A stretch of 64,000 nucleotides of DNA, from contig CAZVNM010000002.1 in the NCBI GenBank assembly GCA_964628685.1, forward strand, positions 372,001 to 436,000. Direction: 5' to 3'. A program made the translations under genes and the position numbers. Source of the DNA: CALMEC01 sp964628685 (lineage in GTDB: Bacteria > Actinomycetota > Thermoleophilia > Miltoncostaeales > Miltoncostaeaceae). This document shows, piece by piece, positions 16,919 through 24,845 of this stretch. The notes beneath the pieces are model-generated. The model ran no database searches and was not told the origin of the DNA. It worked only from the letters and a program-made list of their open reading frames with translations. Within the stretch, counting starts at the first letter, position 1. Each line of letters opens with the position of its first letter.

Positions 16919-18682
16919 TCAGCCGGTGACGGCGGGTGCGCGTACCGATGCGACCCTGGGCCTGACGGTGACGGCGGCCTTCGCGCGGTGGCGCACACCC
17001 TTGACGCTGGGGCTGGTCGCCGTGGCGTTGTTGACCAGGCGGCCGGCCTTGCGGGTGGCGGAGATGCGCAGGGTGATGCGCTTGGTGACCGTGCGGCCGG
17101 GGTTGACGGTGCCGACACTCCAGCAGGCCTGTCCGCGGGTGATGCGGGCGCCGGGTGCGCGGTGGACGGTGGTGCCCACCGGCAGGACGTCACACATGAC
17201 CACCCTGGTCGCCGGTGCGGTCCCGGTGTTTCTGACCCGCAGCGTGTAGGTCGCGAGCGACCCGGCACGGTGGGTGGTCTTGAGCGCACGCTTGACCAGG
17301 GTCAGGCGGGCGACACCAGGCGTGACCGCCGCCGTGGCCGGAGGAGCCGGAGCGGCCGGGGCCGCGGGTGCAGGGGGTGCAGGCGTCGTCTCGGCGGCCG
17401 TCGGTGCCGGTGCCGGGGCCGGCCCGGGTGTCGGGGTCGGTCCCGAATCCGGGGTCGGTCCGGGATCCGGGGTCGGATCGGGTGCGGGTGTGTTCCTCAG
17501 AAGGAGGCGGCCGGCGGCGTCGATGTCGCATCCGCTCCAGCTGCCCGTTCCGTTGTCACCGGGTGTGTACGTGCACACCCAGGGGGTCTCGGCGACGGTG
17601 AAGCCGACCGGTGCCCGCACCTCGGTGAACGTGATCCGCATCGGTTGCGCGGGATCGATGCTCACCCTGTCGCGGAGCCACGATCCGTCGCTTCGCAGGT
17701 CCTCGTTCGCGTAGACCTCCCAGCACGGATCCACGTCGGCACCGTCCCTGCACACCTCGACGTCGAAGCGCTCACCGGCGATGACGCGACCGGCCTGGTC
17801 GGTCTTGTACACCAGGGGCACCTGCCCGGCCGCGGCGATGGCGGGGATCTCGGCGGTTCCCGGCTGATCGACCAGGAACACCCGGTTGAACGCGTCCACG
17901 TCGCAGCCGCTCCAGGCACCGGTGGCGGCGGTCCAGGTGCAGGTGACCGGCGTGGGATCGAGGGCGAAGCCCGCCGGCGCGACCCGCTCGGTGAACGTGA
18001 AGCTCATGTTCTCGGGTTGAGCCGTACTCATGTTCCACGGGATGTTCTTCTGGAGGAACGCGCCGTCGTCACCGATGTCCGCGGTGACGTCGGAGCACGC
18101 CGCGTCCGGCGCACCCGTGGGGGTGTGGCACATCGTGACGTCGTAGATCGCGCCGGCCAGGACGTTGCCCGCGGCGTCGGTCTTGTACGGGTGCAGGATG
18201 GGCGACTCGGGGGGATTGATGGGTTCGGGGGCCGCCGACTGACCGGGGGTGTTTCGCAGCAGGATCGCACCGTTCTCGTCGAGTTCACATCCGGTGATCC
18301 CGTAGCGCGTCACGTTCGGGTCGGGGTCGAGGTCGGTGTACCTGCAGAGCCACGGACGCGGCTCGATCCGGTAGCCGGCGGGTGCCGCGACCTCGGTGAA
18401 CTGGATCGTGACCGGGTCGCCGTCGCGCCACTGGATGTTGTCGCGCACCCATTCGCCGTCGGATCCGAGGTCGACGTTGCGCCAGCTGTCGTCGCACTGC
18501 CAGTTGAGGTCGTTGTCCCACCTCGTGCAGACCCTGACGTCGAACAGTGCGCCACGCAGCACCTGACCGTCGGGGCCCACCTTGTAGACGTACGGCACAT
18601 CCCGTGGAGAGCTCTGCCCGGCGGCGGTTGCGCAGGCGGCGAGCAGAACACAGGCGGTGGCGATGAGCGTGCGGAGTTTCAT
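16919..18682 (-). CDS. Exported surface protein: SpaA/CnaB-like domains plus DUF11 (copy 2)
   Basis: A 587-residue paralogue of the neighbouring copies: signal peptide (MKLRTLIATACVLLAACATAA), three SpaA-like domains with Lys in YKVGPDG, YKTDAAG and YKTDQAG, Glu in TEVAAPAGY, TERVAPAGF and TEVRAPVGF, and Asn in LRNTPG, LVDQPG and LRNTPA. The second domain ends with Asp instead of Asn, still able in principle to form an isopeptide bond. A long Pro/Asp repeat linker (DPTPDPGPTPDSGP) leads to the DUF11 domain. ATG 18682 gives the signal peptide. An alternative is a lipoprotein, since LAAC precedes ATAA. Confidence 0.84.
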   Translation of the reverse strand: MKLRTLIATACVLLAACATAAGQSSPRDVPYVYKVGPDGQVLRGALFDVRVCTRWDNDLNWQCDDSWRNVDLGSDGEWVRDNIQWRDGDPVTIQFTEVAAPAGYRIEPRPWLCRYTDLDPDPNVTRYGITGCELDENGAILLRNTPGQSAAPEPINPPESPILHPYKTDAAGNVLAGAIYDVTMCHTPTGAPDAACSDVTADIGDDGAFLQKNIPWNMSTAQPENMSFTFTERVAPAGFALDPTPVTCTWTAATGAWSGCDVDAFNRVFLVDQPGTAEIPAIAAAGQVPLVYKTDQAGRVIAGERFDVEVCRDGADVDPCWEVYANEDLRSDGSWLRDRVSIDPAQPMRITFTEVRAPVGFTVAETPWVCTYTPGDNGTGSWSGCDIDAAGRLLLRNTPAPDPTPDPGPTPDSGPTPTPGPAPAPAPTAAETTPAPPAPAAPAAPAPPATAAVTPGVARLTLVKRALKTTHRAGSLATYTLRVRNTGTAPATRVVMCDVLPVGTTVHRAPGARITRGQACWSVGTVNPGRTVTKRITLRISATRKAGRLVNNATATSPSVKGVRHRAKAAVTVRPRVASVRAPAVTG

Positions 18683-18798
18683 TTCGGTTCCTTCGACGTG
18701 ATGCGCGGCTGTCGGTACAACCGTCGCCGTATCGAGATCATCGGTCGTACGCATGCGAACGATGAGGGCTTCGCAGGTTTCTTACATTGGTTGTGGGC

Positions 18799-18841
18799 GC
18801 ACGGCCATGGGCCGTGCACGGACGGCCCGCGGCCGCCCGTG
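18799..18841 (-). terminator. Tandem hairpins ending SpaA-like copy 3
   Basis: Two adjacent hairpins: a perfect 8-bp one (GCACGGCC/GGCCGTGC, 18799-18817) and a second (18817-18841, CACGG..CCGTG with one internal mismatch). They lie 15-57 nt downstream of the copy 3 stop on the minus strand. Confidence 0.6.
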
Positions 18842-18855
18842 AACGGAGGACATGG

Positions 18856-20688
18856 TCAGCCGGTGACGGCGGGGGCGCGTACCGATGCGACCCTGGGCCT
18901 GACGGTGACGGCGGCCTTCGCGCGGTGGCGCACACCCTTGACGCTGGGGCTGGTCGCCGTGGCGTTGTTGACCAGGCGGCCGGCCTTGCGGGTGGCGGAG
19001 ATGCGCAGGGTGATGCGCTTGGTGACGCTGCGGCCGGGGTTGACGGTGCCGACGTTCCAGCAGGCCTGTCCGCGGGTGATGCGGGCGCCGGGGGCGCGGT
19101 GGACGGTGGTGCCCGCCGGCAGGACGTCACACATGACGACCCTGGTGGCAGGGGCGGTCCCGGTGTTTCTGACCCGCAGCGTGTAGGTGGCCAGTGCGCC
19201 GGCACGGTGGGTGGCCTTCAGCGCCCGCTTGGACACGGCCAGGCGTGCGGCGCGGGGTGCCGCGGTCGTCGGGCTGACGACCGGAGCCGCGGGAGCCGGA
19301 GCAGGGGCGGGGGCGGGCGCCGGCTGCGCGGGGGCCGGCTGCGCGGGTGCCGGCTGCTCAGGCGCCGGCTGTTCGGGCGTCGGGGTCACCGGCGCCGGGA
19401 TCGGCTGGTTGACGAGGTTGATCCGGCCGAACGCATCCGGAGTGCAGCCGGTCCACCACTCCGGTGAGTCGCCGGCGACGATCATGGGGATCCCATCATC
19501 GCCGCCGCCGCCGGGAGCGGGCGTGTACTCACATGTGACCGGGTCGCCCGCCAGGTAACCGCTGGGTGCCTGGGTCTCGGTGAAGGTGATGCGGAACGGC
19601 CGCGACCAGTTGAGGGGGACCTCGGCGAGTCGGAGGCTGCCGGACGAATCGAGGTCGACGTCCCGCCGCACCGTGCATTCCTCGGCGTCGTTGCCGACCG
19701 GGTAACAGACCTCAACGTCGTACAGCTCACCCGACAGGACTCGCCCGGCGGGGTCGGTCTTGGAGAAGCGGGGCGGACCCTCGTAGGGCGTTGTGATCGC
19801 CGTGGAGGCGGTGCCGGGCTGGTTGACCATCTTCACGCGGTGGAATGCGTCCATCGCACACCGGGACCATCCGTCCTGGGGTGTGTAGGTGCAGACGGTC
19901 GGGACCGGGTTGAGGGCGAAGCCCACCGGGGAAGCGACCTCGTTGAGCGTGATGCGGTACTGCATGTCCTCGTCGCGCAGTCGGTGGGCGATCGGCATGC
20001 CGTCCGGTGTCCGGGCGTCGCCGCGGTCACCGATGTCGACGTTGGGGTAGGAGTCACACGACCACGACTGCCAGCCGAACGCGCGCTCGCAGACCTCGAC
20101 GTCGTACACCGAGCCCGCCAGGACGTTGCCGGACGGATCGGTCTTGTAGAAGTGGATCTCCGTCGGCTGCGGCGCGACCGTCGGCGTGGGCGTGGGTGAC
20201 GTGCCCGGTGTGTTGCGGATGAGGACGCGGCCGGCGGCGTCGACCTCGCATCCGGTCCACTGGCTGAAGACCGGCCTGTTCGTCTGGGGATCGAACGTCA
20301 CCTGCGCCGTGCAGGGGGTCGTCGTGCGCATGTAGCCGGCCGGTGCGGCGACCTCGGTGAAGCTGATCGTCACCTCCGGCTGGACGGCGCGGGCGACGTA
20401 GGGTGCACTCTCGCTGTCGACCACCGGAAGCCACCACGATCCGTCGGATCCGATGTCGACGTTGGAGACCGCGTTGCACTCGGAGCCGTCCGTCGTCGGA
20501 TCCACCGCGCATGCCTCGATGTCGAAGATGGCGCCGCGCAGGACGTTGCCGCTCTGGTCGACCTTGTAGACCCTGGGGTAGTACTCCCCCCAGCTGATGG
20601 CGGGGCTGCTCTGGGCGTTCGCGGTCGCCGAAACCCCCGCGAACAGACACGTCGCGACGGCTGCGGCGATCAATTTGGTGGGTTTCAT
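18856..20688 (-). CDS. Exported surface protein: SpaA/CnaB-like domains plus DUF11 (copy 3)
   Basis: A 610-residue member of the tandem family. Its signal peptide ends near ANA-QSS. Three SpaA-like domains follow, each with the Lys (YKVDQSG, YKTDPSG, SKTDPAG), Glu (TEVAAPAGY, NEVASPVGF, TETQAPSGY) and Asn (IRNTPG, VNQPG, VNQPI) residues expected for isopeptide bonds, plus paired cysteines. The linker is a short repeat of PAPEQPAPAQPAP type. The DUF11 domain DNA differs from copy 2 by only a few bases over its last ~170 nt. Only 44 nt separate it from copy 4 upstream, so copies 4 and 3 are probably one transcript. Confidence 0.85.
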   Translation of the reverse strand: MKPTKLIAAAVATCLFAGVSATANAQSSPAISWGEYYPRVYKVDQSGNVLRGAIFDIEACAVDPTTDGSECNAVSNVDIGSDGSWWLPVVDSESAPYVARAVQPEVTISFTEVAAPAGYMRTTTPCTAQVTFDPQTNRPVFSQWTGCEVDAAGRVLIRNTPGTSPTPTPTVAPQPTEIHFYKTDPSGNVLAGSVYDVEVCERAFGWQSWSCDSYPNVDIGDRGDARTPDGMPIAHRLRDEDMQYRITLNEVASPVGFALNPVPTVCTYTPQDGWSRCAMDAFHRVKMVNQPGTASTAITTPYEGPPRFSKTDPAGRVLSGELYDVEVCYPVGNDAEECTVRRDVDLDSSGSLRLAEVPLNWSRPFRITFTETQAPSGYLAGDPVTCEYTPAPGGGGDDGIPMIVAGDSPEWWTGCTPDAFGRINLVNQPIPAPVTPTPEQPAPEQPAPAQPAPAQPAPAPAPAPAPAAPVVSPTTAAPRAARLAVSKRALKATHRAGALATYTLRVRNTGTAPATRVVMCDVLPAGTTVHRAPGARITRGQACWNVGTVNPGRSVTKRITLRISATRKAGRLVNNATATSPSVKGVRHRAKAAVTVRPRVASVRAPAVTG

Positions 20689-20732
20689 CGTGGTCTCTCC
20701 GTACGTCTGGATGCGGGATCGAAAGGGTGGGT

Positions 20733-22556
20733 TCAGCCGGTGACGGCGGGTGCGCGAACGGCCGCGATGCGGGGACGGACGGTGATGCCCGCCCTGGCGC
20801 GGTGGCGCACGCCCCTGACGCTGGGGCTGGTGACGGTCGCGGTGTTGACGAGGCGACCGGTCCTGCGGGTGGCGGCGATGCGCACCGTGATGCGCTTGGT
20901 GACCGTGCGGCCGGGGTTGAGGGTGCCGACGTTCCAGCAGGCCTGGCCGCGCGTGATGCGGGCGCCGGGCGCACGGTGGATCGTCGTGCCCGACGGCAGG
21001 ACGTCACACATGACGACGCGCGCGGCGGCGGCGTTGCCGGTGTTCCTGACCCGCAGGGTGTAGGTGGCCAACGACCCGGCGCGATACGCGGTGCGAAGCG
21101 CGCGCTTGGACAGCACGAGGCGGGGTGCGGTCGCCGCAAGGACCGGCGGCACGGCCGTGCTCGGCGAGGTGGCCGGCGGGGCCGGGGGCGGCGTTGCGGG
21201 AGCGGGTGCCGGTGCCGGCTGTTCGGGTGCCGGCGCCGGCTGCTCGGGCGCCGGGGTCACCGGGGCCGGGATCGGCCGGTTCACCAGGTTGATGCGGCCC
21301 AGCGCGTCCGGGGTGCAGCCGGTGTAGGTGCCCTGCGGGGCGGTGGCGAAGATCGAGCCGCCGCCGCTTCCTCCTGGCGGAGGTGTGTACTCGCACACGA
21401 ACGGATCGGCCGTCAGGTACCCGACCGGGGCGAGCGTCTCGGTGAGGGTGAGACGCCACCACATGTTGGTTGGAAGCGGGAAGCCCTCCGAGGGGATGTC
21501 GAAGTTCTGGAGCGTCGGACACTCGCCGTCCGGTGAGTCGGCGCACACCTCCAGATCGAACTGCTCACCTGCGAGGACGCGACCGGTGGGGTCGGTCTTG
21601 TAGAGCCGCGGCCAACCGTCGTACGGCGTGTTGATGGCGGGCGTCGACGCACCCGGCTGGTTGACCATCGTCACGCGGTGGAACGCGTCCATGGCACACC
21701 GGCTCCAGCCGGCGTCGGGCGTGTAGAGGCAGACGGTCGGCACGGTGTTGACCGCGAAGCCGGCGGGCGGGGCCACCTCGGTCATGGTGACCCGGTACTC
21801 CATCGACGGGTCCAGCACGGTGCCGTAGGGGCTCAGGTTGCTGATCAGGTCGCCGCGGTCGCCGATGTCGACGTTGGAGTGCGTCGTGCACGACCAGGGC
21901 TCGCCGGCGCCACCGCGCTCGCACATGTCGACGTCGTAGACCGCACCGGCCAGGACGTTGCCGGACGGGTCGGTCTTGTAGAAGCGGATGTCGGTCGGTG
22001 CCGGCGGACGGGTCGGCGTCGGGGTCGGGGAGGTGCCGGCGCTGTTGCGGATGAGAACGCGACCAGAGGCGTCACGCTCGCATGCGGGGCCGCCCCACCC
22101 CCAGCGGTCGGCGCCGTCCGCGGACGTGCCGACGACGCTCCAGCGGCATGTCGTCGGCGTGGTTGTGATCCGGTACCCGGCCGGCGCGGCCACCTCGACG
22201 AAGCGGATCTGTGCGCCCTGGTCGGGGGGCAGCGGGTTGCCCCACTGGTCGAGCGGGGACCCCCACGGATCCAGGATGCCGAGTCGGTTGAGGGGCTGGT
22301 TGCCGAGCAATCCGACCCCGCCGTCCGAGCCGATGTCCACGTTGCGGTACCACTGGCACTGGAGGTTGCTGCCGGTCGCATCCGTCACGCAGTAACGGAT
22401 GTCGAACAGCGCACCGCGGAGCACGACACCGCTCTGGTCGACCTTGTAGAAGCTGGATGTGGCGCCCCGCAGGGTCGTCGTTCCGTCCTGCGCGTTCGCG
22501 GCGGACGCGAAGCCCGTGAGGACGCAGAGGGCAAGGAGCAGGGATCGCAGTTTCAT
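20733..22556 (-). CDS. Exported surface protein: SpaA/CnaB-like domains plus DUF11 (copy 4)
   Basis: A 607-residue protein and the first gene of the tandem. The signal peptide (MKLRSLLLALCVLTGFASAANA) starts at ATG 22556. Domain 1 has an insertion with PLDQWGNPLPP; domains 2 and 3 are regular, with Lys (YKVDQSG, YKTDPSG, YKTDPTG), Glu (VEVAAPAGY, TEVAPPAGF, TETLAPVGY) and Asn (IRNSAG, VNQPG, VNRPI). The Pro/Ala/Glu linker leads to a DUF11 domain that is the most diverged of the four. It probably shares a promoter in the AT-richer region near 22.9 kb with copy 3. Confidence 0.85.
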   Translation of the reverse strand: MKLRSLLLALCVLTGFASAANAQDGTTTLRGATSSFYKVDQSGVVLRGALFDIRYCVTDATGSNLQCQWYRNVDIGSDGGVGLLGNQPLNRLGILDPWGSPLDQWGNPLPPDQGAQIRFVEVAAPAGYRITTTPTTCRWSVVGTSADGADRWGWGGPACERDASGRVLIRNSAGTSPTPTPTRPPAPTDIRFYKTDPSGNVLAGAVYDVDMCERGGAGEPWSCTTHSNVDIGDRGDLISNLSPYGTVLDPSMEYRVTMTEVAPPAGFAVNTVPTVCLYTPDAGWSRCAMDAFHRVTMVNQPGASTPAINTPYDGWPRLYKTDPTGRVLAGEQFDLEVCADSPDGECPTLQNFDIPSEGFPLPTNMWWRLTLTETLAPVGYLTADPFVCEYTPPPGGSGGGSIFATAPQGTYTGCTPDALGRINLVNRPIPAPVTPAPEQPAPAPEQPAPAPAPATPPPAPPATSPSTAVPPVLAATAPRLVLSKRALRTAYRAGSLATYTLRVRNTGNAAAARVVMCDVLPSGTTIHRAPGARITRGQACWNVGTLNPGRTVTKRITVRIAATRRTGRLVNTATVTSPSVRGVRHRARAGITVRPRIAAVRAPAVTG

Positions 22557-22895
22557 GACTCTTCTCCGAGGACGTGCCGTAGGCGGGGCCGGCCGCGGTG
22601 GCGGTGCCGGTCCTCCCTTGGAGGATCGGCAGGGTGGTGGGTGCGGCTTGAGAGGGTCTGCGGGAAGACCGGACACCCGGCCTCGATCACCTGGGCGTCA
22701 TGCCTGCCCGGCGGGCGTGCGACGCGCTCGCCGGTGGGTCGGGACGGTGCTTCGGGACCGTGCGGGAACGGACGAGAGCGAGCATCCTGCCTTCCTGTGA
22801 CGCGGGAACCGTGGTCTCGATTCCTCGAAAAGCTGCAGGGGATTCAAGCAGAGAGATCGTCGCGTTATCGTAACGACAATCGAAAATTCACAGAA
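22557..22895. other. Leader region upstream of the SpaA-like cluster
   Basis: About 340 nt with no convincing gene. The minus strand must hold the 5' untranslated leader of copy 4. Local GC falls near 22840-22930, where an inverted repeat CGTTA-TCG-TAACG (22863-22875) lies. Confidence 0.45.
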
Positions 22896-22913
22896 CGCCA
22901 ATATAGATTGGCG
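22896..22913. promoter_or_regulatory. Palindromic site, possible operator/promoter of the SpaA-like cluster
   Basis: CGCCAA and TTGGCG flank a 6-nt centre (TATAGA). The minus strand contains TATATT, a plausible -10, inside the palindrome. It sits in the most AT-rich patch upstream of the cluster, ~340 nt from the copy 4 start. Confidence 0.45.
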
Positions 22914-22957
22914 CCGTCATCACATACGTCGGTGACGTCCACCCGGGAGAGGGAGGC

Positions 22958-23318
22958 CGGTGTGGGTGGGGTTGCGGCCCGGGGGTCAGCCGGGTGCGGT
23001 CAGTGGGATCCGGGCGTGGCGGGATTGCGACTCGGGAGTCAGTCGGGTGCGGTCACGTGGGATGCGGGCGTGGGCGGGGTTGCGGCCCGGGAGTCAGTCG
23101 GGTGCGGCCGCCTGTCGGGGCGGGGTCCGGGCGTGGGCAGGGTTGCGACCCGGGCGTCAGTCGGGTGCGGCCGCCTGACGGGGTGGGATCCGGGTCCGGG
23201 CGTGGGCGGGGTTGCGACCCGGGAGTCAGTCGGGTGCGACCGGATCCGGGCCGGTGCCGGGCCGGAGTCAGCCGAGGGCGGCCGCCTGTCGGGGTGGGAT
23301 CCGGGTCCGGGCGGCGGC
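22958..23318. repeat. Degenerate tandem repeats before tRNA-Gln
   Basis: Five to six imperfect GC-rich units built around GGTTGCGRCCCGGGNGTCAG and GGGTGCGGCCGCCTG. The GTTGCG element recurs at about 22971, 23024 (as ATTGCG), 23079, 23142 and 23211, so unit length grows from ~53 to ~69 nt. Unit lengths are not multiples of three, and no frame looks coding. Confidence 0.75.
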
Positions 23319-23323
23319 TCGTT

Positions 23324-23329
23324 TATACT
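23324..23329 (+). promoter_or_regulatory. -10 element (TATACT) of the tRNA-Gln promoter
   Basis: TATACT followed by CGGCCGCG, 16 nt upstream of the mature tRNA 5' end. It matches the -10 form seen before other genes in this window. Confidence 0.6.
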
Positions 23330-23345
23330 CGGCCGCGACCTCCGG

Positions 23346-23419
23346 TGGGGCGTAGCCAAGCGGTAAGGCAGCGGGTTTTGGTCCCGCGATCGGGGGTTCG
23401 AATCCTCCCGCCCCAACCA
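23346..23419 (+). tRNA. tRNA-Gln (anticodon TTG)
   Basis: A full cloverleaf can be drawn. The acceptor stem is TGGGGCG/CGCCCCA (7 bp), with a D-arm around AGCCAAGCGGTAAGGCA. The anticodon arm is GCGGG-TTTTGGT-CCCGC with anticodon TTG, and the T-arm is GGGGG-TTCGAAT-CCTCC. The discriminator base A is followed by an encoded CCA. It lies 32 nt upstream of glmU and just after the tandem repeats. Confidence 0.95.
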
Positions 23420-23450
23420 ACATGCGACCCAGGGGAGAGGTTCACCAACG

Positions 23451-24845
23451 ATGGGTGTCGGCGCGGTCGTCATGGCGGCGGGGAAGGGCACGCGTATGCG
23501 GTCCTCGCTGCCCAAGGTCCTCCACACGATCGCCGGTAGGCCGCTGGTCGGCTGGGTGCTCGACGCGCTCGGCGGCGTGCGGGTCTCCCACACCGTCGTC
23601 GTGGTCGGCCACGGAGCCGAGGATGTGGCCGCCGCGCTGCCGGCGAAGGCCGGCACGGCCCTGCAACGTGAGCAGCACGGCACCGGCCACGCGACCCAGG
23701 TCGGGCTGCGTGCGCTCGACGCGTCGTGCGACACGGTGATCGTGCTCTCCGGTGACACGCCGCTCCTCTCGCGCGATCTCATCAGGGACCTCGTGCGTCG
23801 TCACCGCCGGTCCAGGGCGGAGGCGACGCTCGTCAGCACGGTGCTGGACGATCCGGGCGCCTACGGGCGCGTCATCCGCGAGGGCGATTCGGTGCGCATC
23901 GTCGAGGCCCGCGACGCGTCCCCGGCCGAGCTCGAGGTGGCCGAGATCAACGCCGGCCTCTACGTCTTCGACCGCGCGGCGCTCACGAAGGCGCTCCGCA
24001 GGGTCAAGCGCGACAACGCTCAGGGTGAGGCGTATCTGCCGGACGTGCTGCCCCACATGGCGTCGGTCGGGGTCGTGGTGGCCGACGATCCCAACGTGAT
24101 CCTGGGGGTCAACAGCCGCGTCGAGCTGGCCGAGTGCGAGGCGATCATCCAGGATCGGCTGCGGCGGGAGATGCTGCTCGCCGGGGTCACGATGCCGGAC
24201 CCGGATCGCGTCTACCTGGACGCCGACGTCCGCGTGGGCCAGGACTCGGTGCTGCACCCCGGCACGCACCTTCGCGGTGCGACGACCGTGGGGGAGGGCT
24301 GTGTGATCGGGCCGGACGTCATCGTCACCGACTGCGTGATCGGGGCACGGTGCACGGCGGTGTTCGCGCACCTGAACGACTCGACCGTCGGCGACGACTG
24401 CTCCATCGGGCCGTTCGCCTACCTGCGTCCGGGGGTCGAGCTGCAGGACGGTTCGAAGATCGGCACCTACGTCGAGGTCAAGAACACGGTGGTTGGTCCC
24501 AAGGCCAAGATCCCGCACCTGTCGTACATCGGCGACGCCGAGGTGGGCGCCGGGACCAACATCGGTGCCGGCAACATCACCGCCAACTACGACGGCTTCC
24601 GCAAACACCGCACGACGATCGGCACCGGTGTGAAGACCGGGTCGGACTGCGTGTTCGTCGCTCCGGTTAGAATCGGTGACAAAGCGATGACGGCTGCCGG
24701 ATCCATCATCACGCACGACGTGCCCGCAGGGGCCCTCGGCGTTGCACGGGCGCGGCAGGAGAATCGGGACGGCTTCACCGAGCGGGCAGAGGAGAAGGCC
24801 CGCAGAGCTGCGGCCAATGCGAAGGGCACCAAGGGGGCGCGGTGA
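23451..24845 (+). CDS. glmU: Bifunctional N-acetylglucosamine-1-phosphate uridyltransferase/glucosamine-1-phosphate acetyltransferase
   Basis: A 464-residue enzyme making UDP-GlcNAc for peptidoglycan. The N-terminal half is the uridyltransferase with the nucleotide-binding loop MAAGKGTRMRSSLPKVLH; the C-terminal half is a left-handed beta-helix acetyltransferase (hexapeptide repeats, YVEVKNTVVG, GAGTNIGAGNITANYDG). The C-terminus is Ala/Lys-rich. ATG 23451 follows a GGGGAGAGG ribosome site. Its stop overlaps the prs start by 4 nt, a common actinobacterial glmU–prs operon. Confidence 0.97.
   Translation: MGVGAVVMAAGKGTRMRSSLPKVLHTIAGRPLVGWVLDALGGVRVSHTVVVVGHGAEDVAAALPAKAGTALQREQHGTGHATQVGLRALDASCDTVIVLSGDTPLLSRDLIRDLVRRHRRSRAEATLVSTVLDDPGAYGRVIREGDSVRIVEARDASPAELEVAEINAGLYVFDRAALTKALRRVKRDNAQGEAYLPDVLPHMASVGVVVADDPNVILGVNSRVELAECEAIIQDRLRREMLLAGVTMPDPDRVYLDADVRVGQDSVLHPGTHLRGATTVGEGCVIGPDVIVTDCVIGARCTAVFAHLNDSTVGDDCSIGPFAYLRPGVELQDGSKIGTYVEVKNTVVGPKAKIPHLSYIGDAEVGAGTNIGAGNITANYDGFRKHRTTIGTGVKTGSDCVFVAPVRIGDKAMTAAGSIITHDVPAGALGVARARQENRDGFTERAEEKARRAAANAKGTKGAR

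Noticed and set aside
16880..19186. A 768-codon plus-strand open frame across two SpaA-like genes
   Set aside because: It crosses two signal peptides and a terminator of the minus-strand genes and has no recognisable motif.
22958..23318. CRISPR array or coding repeat before tRNA-Gln
   Set aside because: Unit length varies from ~53 to ~69 nt, there are no spacers, and all frames change between units.
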